64,000 bases of DNA from JBAXTE01 sp037130365 (GTDB lineage Bacteria > Bacteroidota > Bacteroidia > Bacteroidales > WCHB1-69), in assembly GCA_037130365.1 (NCBI GenBank), contig JBAXTE010000013.1, positions 29,559-93,558 of the forward strand, in the 5' to 3' direction. Each line of letters opens with the position of its first letter. Within the stretch, counting starts at the first letter, position 1. The position numbers were made by a program, and so were the translations under genes. Of the stretch, positions 8,122 to 16,336 are shown in pieces. The notes beneath the pieces are model-generated. The model was not told the DNA's origin and ran no database searches. It saw only the letters and a list, made by a program, of their open reading frames with translations.

Positions 8122-11100
8122 TTAGAAATCAGCTTTAACTAATCGACTGTATTGTTTGTATCTCCATTTTGCGTTGTCTTCTGTAAGCTTGTATAACATT
8201 TCTGCTCTATCGGGGAATGTTTTTGCTAGTGAAGTGAAACGAACTTCTGAACGGATATACGTTTGGAATTTAGCCCAATCTGGATCTTTTGAATCGATTA
8301 CAAATGGGTTCTTTCCTTCAACTTCTAACTGAGGATTATAGCGCCATAATGACCAGTAACCACATTCAACAGCTAATTTTTCTTCAGCTTGGGTTTTTCC
8401 CATTCCTAAAGCTAAACCGTGATTAATACAAGGAGCATAAGCAATTACAATTGATGGTCCAGGGAATGCTTCAGCTTCTTTAAGCACGTTGAAATATTGC
8501 GATTGACTTGCGTTCATAGCCACTTGAGCAACATAAACATAACCATAAGACATTGCCATCATACCTAAATCTTTCTTACGAATTGGTTTTCCAGAAGTAG
8601 CAAATTTAGCAACTGCAGCAGCTGGAGTAGATTTTGATGCCTGTCCACCAGTATTTGAATAAACTTCGGTATCTAAAACCAAAATATTTACATCTTCGCC
8701 AGAAGCTAAAACGTGATCTAATCCACCGTAACCAATATCATAAGCCCAACCGTCACCACCAAAGATCCAATGTGATTTTTTGATTAAGTAATGTTTAAGA
8801 GCAAGTACATCGGTTGCTATTTTATTGTTTTCTTTTTCTAAACAAGCAATTAGGTTGTTTGAAGGAGCAACGGAAGCTTCGCCAAGATGCATATTTGAAA
8901 TCCAGTTTTTGATAGCTTCTTTCGTGTCAGCACTCATTGAACCATCTAATTCAGCGGTTAAATTTTCAAAAATACGTTGACGTAATTTTTCAGTAGCTAC
9001 AGCCATACCAAGACCAAATTCTGCATTATCTTCGAATAATGAGTTAGCCCAAGCTGGTCCACGACCGCTTTTTTGATTTACAGTGTATGGGGTTGCAGGT
9101 GCAGAACCACCAAATATTGAAGAACAACCGGTAGCATTTGCAACAGTCATACGTTCGCCAAATAATTGAGTAATTGCTTTGATATATGGAGTTTCTCCAC
9201 AACCAGCACAAGCACCAGAGAATTCAAATAATGGTTGAACGAATTGGCTACTCTTCATATTTTGAGTTTTGTCGACCAAGTTTTCTTTATAACCAACTTT
9301 ATAATGCATATAATCCCAACGAGCGATTTCATCGTGTTGTGATTCTAGTGGTTTCATAACCAATGCTTTAGTTTTAGCAGGGCAGATATCTGCACAATTG
9401 CTACAACCGGTACAATCTAAAGTACTCACTTGAATACGGAATTGTAAACCTTCAAATGCTTTTCCGTTTGCTTTGATAGTTTTAGTTCCAGCAGGAGCTC
9501 CAGCTAAATCAGCTTCATCTAATAAGAATGGACGAATTGCAGCGTGAGGGCAAACATAAGCACATTGATTACATTGGATACAGTTGCTTTCGATCCATTC
9601 AGGAACATTTACTGCGATACCACGTTTTTCGTATTGAGTTGTTCCAGCAGGGAATGTACCATCTTCGCGACCTAAGAAAGCGCTAACAGGAAGATTGTCA
9701 CCTTCTTGAGCATTCATAGGTTCAACCACATCACGGATAAAAGCAGGAACAACTTTTCCTTCGGCTTTTGCTGGAATGGTAAGTTTTGACCAATTAGCAT
9801 CAACTTCAACTTTAGTTACATCGCCACCACGATCTACAGCTGAATTATTCATGGCGATTACTTTTTCGCCCTTGCTTCCGTAACTTTTCACAATTGCTTT
9901 CTTCATTTGTTCTACAGCAAATTCGTAAGGAATTACTTCAGAAACTTTAAAGAAGGCACTTTGCATTATTGTATTGGTTCTGTTTCCTAAACCAAGTTCT
10001 TCGGCAATTGCAGTAGCATTGATGATATACATTGAAATATTGTTATCAGCCAAATATTTTTTAGTGCTATTTGGTAGATGAGCAATCGTATCTTCAATAC
10101 TCCAAATACTATTTAATAAGAAAATTCCACCTTTTTTCAAACCTTTAAGCATGTCGTATTTATCCAAATATGAAGGAACGTGACAAGCTACAAAGTCAGG
10201 AGAATTTACTAAATAAGGAGCACGGATTGGTTTATTACCAAAGCGTAAATGAGAAGTTGTAAAACCACCTGATTTTTTTGAATCATAAGCAAAATATGCT
10301 TGGCAATATTTATCGGTAGCACCACCAATAATTTTGATAGAGTTTTTGTTTGCACCAACAGTACCATCAGAACCTAAACCATAAAATTTAGCTTCGTAAG
10401 TACCTTCAGGAACTACAGAAATATCAGGAAGAATTGGTAATGATTTGAATGTAACATCATCAACGATACCAACGGTAAATTGATTTTTTGGTTCATTCAT
10501 TTTTAAGTTTTCGAAAACTGCTACCATGTGAGCAGGAGTCGTATCTTTAGAGCTTAATCCGTAGCGACCACCAATAATCATTGGTTTTACTGCCATGTTG
10601 TTATAAAGCTCAACCACATCTAAATACAAAGGATCTCCATTAGCACCAATTTCTTTAGTTCTATCTAGAACACAAAGACGTTTAACACTTTTTGGAAGTA
10701 CATTAAAGAAATATTTTGCTGAGAAAGGACGATATAAATGACAAGTAACCAAACCAATTTTTTCGCCTTTAGCGATCAAATAATCAATGGTTTCGCGAAT
10801 AGTTTCTGTAATAGAACCCATTGCAACAACAATATTTGTAGCATCTGAAGCACCATAATAGGTAAATGGGTGATATTCGCGACCAGTTATAGTTTTGATT
10901 TTTTGCATGTAATCTTCTACCAAATCTGGAATTACGTCATAAAATTTGTTTGCTGCTTCGCGAGATTGGAAATAAATATCTGGGTTTTGAGCCGTTCCAC
11001 GAGTAACAGGATTTTCTGGATTTAATGCGTTTTGACGATAAGTATTAAGGGCATCCCAAGGCATAATTTCTTTAAGTTTTTCCTGATCAGCAGGCTCAAC

Positions 11101-11652
11101 TTTTTGAATTTCGTGAGAAGTACGGAAACCATCGAAGAAATGTAAGAAAGGAACACGACCGCTAATTGCTGCAAGGTGAGCAATAGGAGCAATATCCATA
11201 ATTTCTTGAACGGAGCCAGTAGCCAGCATTGCAAAACCAGTTTGACGAGTACTCATGACATCACTATGGTCGCCAAATATTGATAATGCCTGAGCTGCAA
11301 GAGCACGAGCAGAAACATGGAAAACGCCAGGAAGTAATTCTCCCGAAATTTTGTACATGTTTGGAATCATCAATAAAAGACCTTGTGAAGCTGTGTAAGT
11401 AGTTGTTAATGCACCAGCTTGAAGAGCGCCATGCACGGCACCAGCAGCACCAGCTTCTGATTGCATTTCAACAACTTTAACGGCGTCGCCAAAGATGTTT
11501 TTTCTGTTGTAAGAAGCCCACTCATCAATGTATTCTGCCATTGTTGAAGATGGGGTAATAGGATAAATTGCGGAAACTTCGCTAAACATGTAAGCTACAT
11601 GCGCTGCTGCGTAATTTCCATCACAGGTTAGAAATTTGCTTTTTTCTGCCAT
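8122..11652 (-). CDS. nifJ: Pyruvate:ferredoxin (flavodoxin) oxidoreductase
   Basis: The 1,176-residue protein has the length of homodimeric PFOR. This enzyme oxidises pyruvate to acetyl-CoA and CO2 with ferredoxin or flavodoxin as acceptor. Visible features include the N-terminal pyruvate/TPP domain (YPITPSSTMAEYIDEWA near residue 35) and the gamma-type domain (GLGSDGTVGANKNS near 425). Two 4Fe-4S motifs follow, CIQCNQCAYVCP (about 690-702) and CTGCSNCADICP (about 746-758). The proximal-cluster cysteines are in CAGCGETP (about 813) and the TPP-binding segment is GDGWAYDIGYGG to NTGGQASKSTP (about 960-1000). All cysteine motifs are intact. It is the main pyruvate-oxidising enzyme of a fermentative metabolism and could feed reduced ferredoxin to an [FeFe] hydrogenase matured by the nearby HydG. 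Confidence 0.96.
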   Translation of the reverse strand: MAEKSKFLTCDGNYAAAHVAYMFSEVSAIYPITPSSTMAEYIDEWASYNRKNIFGDAVKVVEMQSEAGAAGAVHGALQAGALTTTYTASQGLLLMIPNMYKISGELLPGVFHVSARALAAQALSIFGDHSDVMSTRQTGFAMLATGSVQEIMDIAPIAHLAAISGRVPFLHFFDGFRTSHEIQKVEPADQEKLKEIMPWDALNTYRQNALNPENPVTRGTAQNPDIYFQSREAANKFYDVIPDLVEDYMQKIKTITGREYHPFTYYGASDATNIVVAMGSITETIRETIDYLIAKGEKIGLVTCHLYRPFSAKYFFNVLPKSVKRLCVLDRTKEIGANGDPLYLDVVELYNNMAVKPMIIGGRYGLSSKDTTPAHMVAVFENLKMNEPKNQFTVGIVDDVTFKSLPILPDISVVPEGTYEAKFYGLGSDGTVGANKNSIKIIGGATDKYCQAYFAYDSKKSGGFTTSHLRFGNKPIRAPYLVNSPDFVACHVPSYLDKYDMLKGLKKGGIFLLNSIWSIEDTIAHLPNSTKKYLADNNISMYIINATAIAEELGLGNRTNTIMQSAFFKVSEVIPYEFAVEQMKKAIVKSYGSKGEKVIAMNNSAVDRGGDVTKVEVDANWSKLTIPAKAEGKVVPAFIRDVVEPMNAQEGDNLPVSAFLGREDGTFPAGTTQYEKRGIAVNVPEWIESNCIQCNQCAYVCPHAAIRPFLLDEADLAGAPAGTKTIKANGKAFEGLQFRIQVSTLDCTGCSNCADICPAKTKALVMKPLESQHDEIARWDYMHYKVGYKENLVDKTQNMKSSQFVQPLFEFSGACAGCGETPYIKAITQLFGERMTVANATGCSSIFGGSAPATPYTVNQKSGRGPAWANSLFEDNAEFGLGMAVATEKLRQRIFENLTAELDGSMSADTKEAIKNWISNMHLGEASVAPSNNLIACLEKENNKIATDVLALKHYLIKKSHWIFGGDGWAYDIGYGGLDHVLASGEDVNILVLDTEVYSNTGGQASKSTPAAAVAKFATSGKPIRKKDLGMMAMSYGYVYVAQVAMNASQSQYFNVLKEAEAFPGPSIVIAYAPCINHGLALGMGKTQAEEKLAVECGYWSLWRYNPQLEVEGKNPFVIDSKDPDWAKFQTYIRSEVRFTSLAKTFPDRAEMLYKLTEDNAKWRYKQYSRLVKADF

Positions 11653-11749
11653 AATGAACGATTCTTTATATAATTAATTACTATGTTTAATATTGCCGTT
11701 GAAAACCACTGCGAAGTTAGTTATTTTCTTAGGAATACAAAACCTGTTG

Positions 11750-11833
11750 TTATCTTTTTAACGAAAGAATAACACCAAAAATCACTGTGACAATCATACA
11801 GAGAACCAAATAGATAGCTATTTTAGAACCCAT
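11750..11833 (-). CDS. Putative 27-residue single-pass membrane peptide
   Basis: Between the argF terminator and nifJ, the minus strand encodes an ATG-started frame of 27 codons ending in TAA. The peptide has a short polar start (MGSK), one hydrophobic segment of about 20 residues (IAIYLVLCMIVTVIFGVILS) and a basic end (LKR). This is the shape of a small transmembrane protein. It reads in the same direction as nifJ and stops about 97 bases before the nifJ start. No ribosome binding site is obvious, but that is normal here. It could be a chance frame; the clean membrane-helix composition is the only support. Confidence 0.4.
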   Translation of the reverse strand: MGSKIAIYLVLCMIVTVIFGVILSLKR

Positions 11834-11896
11834 CTAAATTATAAAGAAAAGTATAGATTTTTTTAAGAAATTATATTTTACTAACCATAAAAAAAA

Positions 11897-11927
11897 GCCC
11901 CAAAAGTTTTTTTCTAACTTTTGGGGC
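11897..11927 (-). terminator. argF: Terminator hairpin upstream of argF end
   Basis: A 12-bp perfect stem (11897-11908 with 11916-11927), GCCCCAAAAGTT, is followed by a T-run on the minus strand. It ends the arcC-argF transcript about 45 bases past the argF stop. Confidence 0.85.
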
Positions 11928-11970
11928 GCAGGTCAAAATCGACCACCATATTAAATAACAAAAAACCTAA

Positions 11971-12975
11971 TTATGATCCTAAAGTAGCAACCATAACGGC
12001 TTTAATAGTATGTAAACGATTTTCGGCTTGATCAAATACTAATGAATTTTTTCCTTCAAAAACTTCTTCAGTAACTTCAACACCATTTTTCAAACCAAAT
12101 TCCTCAGAAACTTGTTTTCCTACTTTTGTATCTGCATTATGATAAGCAGGAAGGCAATGCATAAATTTTACATTTGACTTTCCACTTTTCTTCATAATAT
12201 CACTATTAATTTGATAAGGTGTAAGCAAACTAATTCTTTCTGCCCAAACTTCTTTAGCTTCTCCCATAGAAACCCAAACGTCGGTATGAACAAATTCTGC
12301 ACCTTTAACTGCTTCTTCTGCACTCTCGGTAATAGTAATTCGAGCACCTGATTCTTTAGCAATAGCTTTACACTCAGCAATTAATGTTGCTTCTGGCCAT
12401 AATTTTTTTGGAGCACCAATACGTACATCCATTCCAAGGATAGCACCAATAACTAATAATGAGCGACCCATATTAAAACGAGCATCGCCTAAATAAGCAT
12501 AAGAAATTTGTTCTAATGGACTGTCTGAATGCTCAGTCATTGTTAACACATCAGCAAGCATTTGAGTTGGATGCCACTCGTTGGTAAGTCCATTCCAAAC
12601 TGGAACTCCAGCATATTTTGCTAATTCTTCAACAATCTCTTGTCCAAAACCGCGATATTCGATACCATCATACATTCTTCCAAGAACACGAGCTGTATCC
12701 TTAACAGTTTCTTTGTGTCCTAATTGACTTCCGCTTGGCTCTAAATAAGTAACATGAGCTCCTTGATCGTGAGCAGCTACTTCAAAAGCACAACGAGTAC
12801 GAGTAGAAGTTTTTTCGAAAATTAATGCAATGTTTTTTCCTTTAAGTCTTTGTTGTTCGGTTCCTGCATATTTTGCATTTTTCAACTCTTTTGATAAGTT
12901 TAAAAGGAATACTAATTCTTCTTTCGAAAAATCAAGTTCTTTTAAAAAAGGTCTGTTTCTTAGGTTAAATCCCAT
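11971..12975 (-). CDS. argF: Ornithine carbamoyltransferase
   Basis: The 334-residue protein carries the carbamoyl-phosphate binding motif STRTR at residues 57-61, the ornithine-side motif HCLP near 271-274, and a C-terminal ENRLHTIKAVM helix. All are diagnostic of ornithine carbamoyltransferase (OTC). It interconverts ornithine plus carbamoyl phosphate and citrulline plus phosphate. The length and the adjacent carbamate kinase gene favour the catabolic (ArcB) direction, making carbamoyl phosphate for ATP. No arginine deiminase gene is in the window, and an anabolic role cannot be ruled out. It is the second gene of a two-gene minus-strand operon, 39 bases downstream of arcC, and is followed by a strong terminator. 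Confidence 0.93.
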   Translation of the reverse strand: MGFNLRNRPFLKELDFSKEELVFLLNLSKELKNAKYAGTEQQRLKGKNIALIFEKTSTRTRCAFEVAAHDQGAHVTYLEPSGSQLGHKETVKDTARVLGRMYDGIEYRGFGQEIVEELAKYAGVPVWNGLTNEWHPTQMLADVLTMTEHSDSPLEQISYAYLGDARFNMGRSLLVIGAILGMDVRIGAPKKLWPEATLIAECKAIAKESGARITITESAEEAVKGAEFVHTDVWVSMGEAKEVWAERISLLTPYQINSDIMKKSGKSNVKFMHCLPAYHNADTKVGKQVSEEFGLKNGVEVTEEVFEGKNSLVFDQAENRLHTIKAVMVATLGS

Positions 12976-13014
12976 GACAATGATCTCCTGTTTTTTGAAT
13001 TATTATTAATTGTA

Positions 13015-13959
13015 TTATTTTTTTACGATTCTAGTTCCGCAGCCATCATTTTTAAGCTGAGTAGCTTCAGTAATAACGGCATCTATCCCTCCATTTTCGA
13101 CAAACATCATACATGCTTTAACTTTTGGAGCCATACTACCGGCTGCAAAATGGCCTTCTTCCATATAATTGTGAGCTTCAGCTAAGGTTACAATTTCTAA
13201 TTTCTTTTGATCTGGTTTATTGAAATTGATATAAACATTAGGAACGTCAGTTAAAATAAAAAATTCATCTGCCTTTACATTTACAGCCAAAGTTGCAGAA
13301 GCTAAATCTTTATCAATAACAGCATCCACACCACTATAATTTCCCATATCATCGACAATAACTGGAATTCCGCCACCACCGACAGTAATTACAATATTTC
13401 CTTCACGAGCTAATCGTTCAACAATTTGCCAGTTAACAACTTCAATAGGTTTTGGAGAAGCTACCACTCGACGCCAGCCTCTATCACGTGGATCTTTTTG
13501 AAAAGCGTATCCAAATTCAGCTTCCATTTTATCAGCTTCTTCTTTGGAGTAAAAAGGTCCAACTGGTTTGGTTGGGTTTTGAAACGCAGTATCATTTTTA
13601 TCAACAACAACCGGTGTAATAATTGAAATTACATTGCGGTTTATCCCGTTTTTCTTCAGCAAGTTGCGTAACTGTTGTTCTATTAAATAAGCAATAGAAC
13701 CTTGAGTTTCTGAAACACAAAAGTGCATAGGTTGGGCAGGAATGCCATAAATACGAGCTCCAGCTTCATGTTGCAATAAAACATTGCCAACTTGTGGCCC
13801 ATTACCATGTCCAATGATAATATCAAATCCTTTTTTAATAAGCTCTAGTAGGTTATCGCAAGTATCAGTAACGTTGCGTAATTGTTCGTCGAAAGTGCCT
13901 TTTTGGTCCCCTCTTAATAGTGCATTTCCACCAAAGGCAACAACAGCGAGTTTTTTCAT
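13015..13959 (-). CDS. arcC: Carbamate kinase
   Basis: The 314-residue protein matches carbamate kinase in length. It has the amino-acid-kinase N-terminal motif VVAFGGNALL, the GHGNGPQVGNVLLQ loop near residue 51, the VTVGGGGIPVI motif near 193, and the AGSMAPKVKACMMF segment near the C-terminus. It transfers phosphate from carbamoyl phosphate to ADP, giving ATP, CO2 and ammonia. With the following OTC gene it completes citrulline fermentation to ornithine. The first step, arginine to citrulline, must come from elsewhere or the substrate may be citrulline or a related ureido compound. Confidence 0.93.
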   Translation of the reverse strand: MKKLAVVAFGGNALLRGDQKGTFDEQLRNVTDTCDNLLELIKKGFDIIIGHGNGPQVGNVLLQHEAGARIYGIPAQPMHFCVSETQGSIAYLIEQQLRNLLKKNGINRNVISIITPVVVDKNDTAFQNPTKPVGPFYSKEEADKMEAEFGYAFQKDPRDRGWRRVVASPKPIEVVNWQIVERLAREGNIVITVGGGGIPVIVDDMGNYSGVDAVIDKDLASATLAVNVKADEFFILTDVPNVYINFNKPDQKKLEIVTLAEAHNYMEEGHFAAGSMAPKVKACMMFVENGGIDAVITEATQLKNDGCGTRIVKK

Positions 13960-13991
13960 ATTTTTTCGTTTTTATTCAAAATTTAAGTGTG

Positions 13992-13999
13992 CAAATCTA
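13992..13999 (-). promoter_or_regulatory. -7 promoter element of arcC-argF
   Basis: The plus strand reads CAAATCTA, TAGATTTG on the minus strand, matching TAnnTTTG. It lies 33 bases before the arcC start codon. Confidence 0.45.
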
Positions 14000-14205
14000 A
14001 AAAAAATAATTGAATCTACAATATCTTTATTCTTAATATTCTGTAACTTAACCAAAGAAAAAAAATATCATTTATTGAATATCTTTCCAATTGAAAATAT
14101 TAGGTTTTTATGATATTCGGGTCTATTTACTCAAATTCAAGGTAATAAATATCTGTTTGGAATCAAAAATAAATACAATTTTATTATAAGTCAATTATAA
14201 AAAAA

Positions 14206-14240
14206 CACCTAGCTTGCAAAACCAGCTAGGTGCTTTTTTT
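14206..14240. terminator. Terminator after the DUF2807-like/barrel gene
   Basis: The 9-bp stem CACCTAGCT (14206-14214) pairs with AGCTAGGTG (14224-14232). A-rich sequence precedes it and CTTTTTTT follows it, so it may act in both directions; the minus-strand gene ending at 14254 is the main client. Confidence 0.8.
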
Positions 14241-14253
14241 AAAAAATTCTTTT

Positions 14254-15735
14254 TTACCAAAGTAGTATATTTATTCCAGCAGTAACTGGATATAAACTAG
14301 GACCTTCTTTATCTTTAAACAATGTAGTTAGTGAGTAGGAAGCAAATAAGTTGATAATTCCATATCCAATACCAGCTGTTGCATCTAAACGAATTGGATT
14401 AAGGTTAAAATCATCGCTAACTCTAATTTTAATATCTGCGCCGTTATCAATAATCGTTTTTGTATGTGCACCTAATTTTACTCCAAATATAACACCTCCA
14501 TTAATATGAAAGCTATGTCTGTTATGTTTTGAATTAGTCTGAAATTCAAGCAATAGCGGAATATTCAACATGGTATACGTTAATTTGCTCTTTTGATATG
14601 TATTTGAAGAATCAAAGCCACCACTAATTACTGTTTGATTGGCATCTAATATTGCATTTTTAGCAAAACGATAGTTGTACCATTGAAATCCAAGGCCAGT
14701 AGTAATACCAAATTTATTGCAGATTAATGGAATGTTGTATTCAAATAAGTTAAGAGCAACAGTTTTGGAGCCTACAATATCCAAATCAAGATATTCGTAT
14801 CCAACAGGGACTTCAAATTTTCCGGTAGCATCTACAAAATTATTTAAACCAATCATTAATCCAGCCCAATTACCATTAAAACGATTGCTTTTATTCATAA
14901 ATTTACTACTCCATTTATGTTTGTCATTTCCGTCTTTATTGTTAATTATAGTGCTATCTACCTGAATCAAAATATCAGTTACAATGTTTTGAATGCTATC
15001 CGCTGGAAAATGAACATCTTCGTCGTTATCATTAATCGATTTATCAGAATATTTCTTTGCTTTTGAAATATCATTCGACTCGATATTTACATTTTTAACT
15101 CCCTCGAAATAATTTAACCTAGAAACATCGTTTGTTTTACCTTCAATTGTTTCTTTGGCGTTAACCCAAATAGCTGCAGCATCATTTGTAGTTGCTTTTA
15201 CATTTGTAACTTCGAGCATTGGGGCTTTAATCCTTGATGCATCATCTGCAACAATCGTAAAATTTAGTGCTTTTCCATTAACAATTAACTTTGATGCATC
15301 ATTTGTATTTGCAGTTAAATTTTCAGCATCTACGATAAGTTGTTGATTTGAAGCATCGTTTAAAACAACTTTTAAATTTGTGCATTTAATTGCGCTATTA
15401 GTCTTAATTGTGGTTACATCGCTAGACCTTATCTCTTCAATTGTTTTAATACGGACTAGAACTTTGCCCCCATCTGCATTAATAGACAATACATTATCTT
15501 TTAATTTATAATGAACCGATTCTGAAATTGACTTTTCAAATGCAATGGATTGTTCGTCGCCTTGTTCAATAATTAATGTAAAGGTACCGTTTGCATCAAT
15601 TTTAGCAATATTATCGTTGAATAAGAACTTCATTAATTCAACTTTCACTGTATCTGTTTGTTGGGCACGTAATACAATAGGAGATACAAAAAATAATAGG
15701 ATTAAAACCTGATAAAAAATTGTTTTTGTTTTCAT
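14254..15735 (-). CDS. DUF2807-like (auto-transporter adhesin) head fused to an outer-membrane barrel
   Basis: The 493-residue protein has a signal peptide ending at VLRAQ. Residues about 35-235 repeat a short strand pattern rich in N-D-A-S (LNDASNQQLIV, TNDASKLIVNG, ADDASRIKAP, TNDAAAIWVN), as in the DUF2807/GIN-type beta-helix of Bacteroidota envelope proteins. From about residue 290 the sequence changes to amphipathic strands of an outer-membrane beta-barrel (NWAGLMIGLNNFVD to VTAGINILLW), resembling PorT-like or outer-membrane-protein-family barrels. The protein probably sits in the outer membrane and exposes the helix on one side of it. No enzymatic motif is seen. The gene is separated from hydG-TM1266 genes upstream by only about 60 bases, which may be a shared transcript. 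Confidence 0.65.
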   Translation of the reverse strand: MKTKTIFYQVLILLFFVSPIVLRAQQTDTVKVELMKFLFNDNIAKIDANGTFTLIIEQGDEQSIAFEKSISESVHYKLKDNVLSINADGGKVLVRIKTIEEIRSSDVTTIKTNSAIKCTNLKVVLNDASNQQLIVDAENLTANTNDASKLIVNGKALNFTIVADDASRIKAPMLEVTNVKATTNDAAAIWVNAKETIEGKTNDVSRLNYFEGVKNVNIESNDISKAKKYSDKSINDNDEDVHFPADSIQNIVTDILIQVDSTIINNKDGNDKHKWSSKFMNKSNRFNGNWAGLMIGLNNFVDATGKFEVPVGYEYLDLDIVGSKTVALNLFEYNIPLICNKFGITTGLGFQWYNYRFAKNAILDANQTVISGGFDSSNTYQKSKLTYTMLNIPLLLEFQTNSKHNRHSFHINGGVIFGVKLGAHTKTIIDNGADIKIRVSDDFNLNPIRLDATAGIGYGIINLFASYSLTTLFKDKEGPSLYPVTAGINILLW

Positions 15736-15796
15736 TGTTTTGATTGTTTTTACAAATCCAATTAAACTGAATTAACTGGATGTTTGCGGTTACTAA

Positions 15797-16054
15797 CTAG
15801 AACTCCATTTTGCCAAGTTTAAGACCTTCAACCGCCAGTATTTCATTTATCAAATGTGTAATTTGAGATTCATCGCCATAAAGTTCGAGGATAATTACGG
15901 CTTTGAGTCCTGTATCAACATCATCTAAATGATTGAGTCCTAAACGTGTTTTTATAATATTACCATAAATGGTGAATAATTCTTGTAGTTTAAATGTATC
16001 TGTAAATTCAGGAGTTACCTGAACGCCAATTATTTGTTGAATCATTTGTGTCAT
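15797..16054 (-). CDS. TM1266-type putative [FeFe]-hydrogenase system regulator (second copy)
   Basis: The 85-residue protein has the strand-helix-strand order of the small ACT/NikR-C-like TM1266 family, with IIGVQVTPEF at the start, KTRLGLNHLDDVDTGLKAVIILELYGD in the middle and a C-terminal LAVEGLKLGKMEF. Family members are encoded next to [FeFe]-hydrogenase maturation genes and are thought to be regulatory or metal/ligand sensing; the mechanism is not established. It follows a related gene by 11 bases, and hydG before that. The N-terminal extension MTQMIQQ is longer than in its neighbour. Confidence 0.7.
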   Translation of the reverse strand: MTQMIQQIIGVQVTPEFTDTFKLQELFTIYGNIIKTRLGLNHLDDVDTGLKAVIILELYGDESQITHLINEILAVEGLKLGKMEF

Positions 16055-16065
16055 AATCTTAAATA

Positions 16066-16323
16066 TTAAAGAGTAAAATCCATTTGTTGAACTACGATAC
16101 CTTCAATGTTTCTAATCTCAGCGTGAAAGGTACTCCAGCGTGAAGGATCGCCTACTAAATGCAAGATTATTATTCCCTTACGAGAGCACACTTCCGAAGA
16201 AAGTTCGTGAAAGCCAATGCGTGAATTTATGATATCCGCATTTTTGGAGAGCAGCAATTGAGTTTTACCAGCTTCTTTAATTCTATCGGTAATCTGAATA
16301 CCAATGATTTGTGTATGTTTCAT
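16066..16323 (-). CDS. TM1266-type putative [FeFe]-hydrogenase system regulator (first copy)
   Basis: This 85-residue protein shares with the next gene the pattern IIGIQITDR, then NSRIGFHELSSEVCSRKGIIILHLVGD, then IRNIEGIVVQQMDF, typical of the TM1266 family linked to hydrogenase maturation. Identity to its neighbour is low but the layout is the same, so the pair probably arose from an old duplication and may form a heterodimer. It begins 13 bases after the hydG stop codon, showing one operon. It contains one cysteine (near residue 46) that its neighbour lacks. Confidence 0.72.
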   Translation of the reverse strand: MKHTQIIGIQITDRIKEAGKTQLLLSKNADIINSRIGFHELSSEVCSRKGIIILHLVGDPSRWSTFHAEIRNIEGIVVQQMDFTL

Positions 16324-16336
16324 AATTTATCGATTT

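Noticed and set aside
11971..13959. Complete arginine deiminase operon
   Set aside because: No arginine deiminase gene is present in the window.
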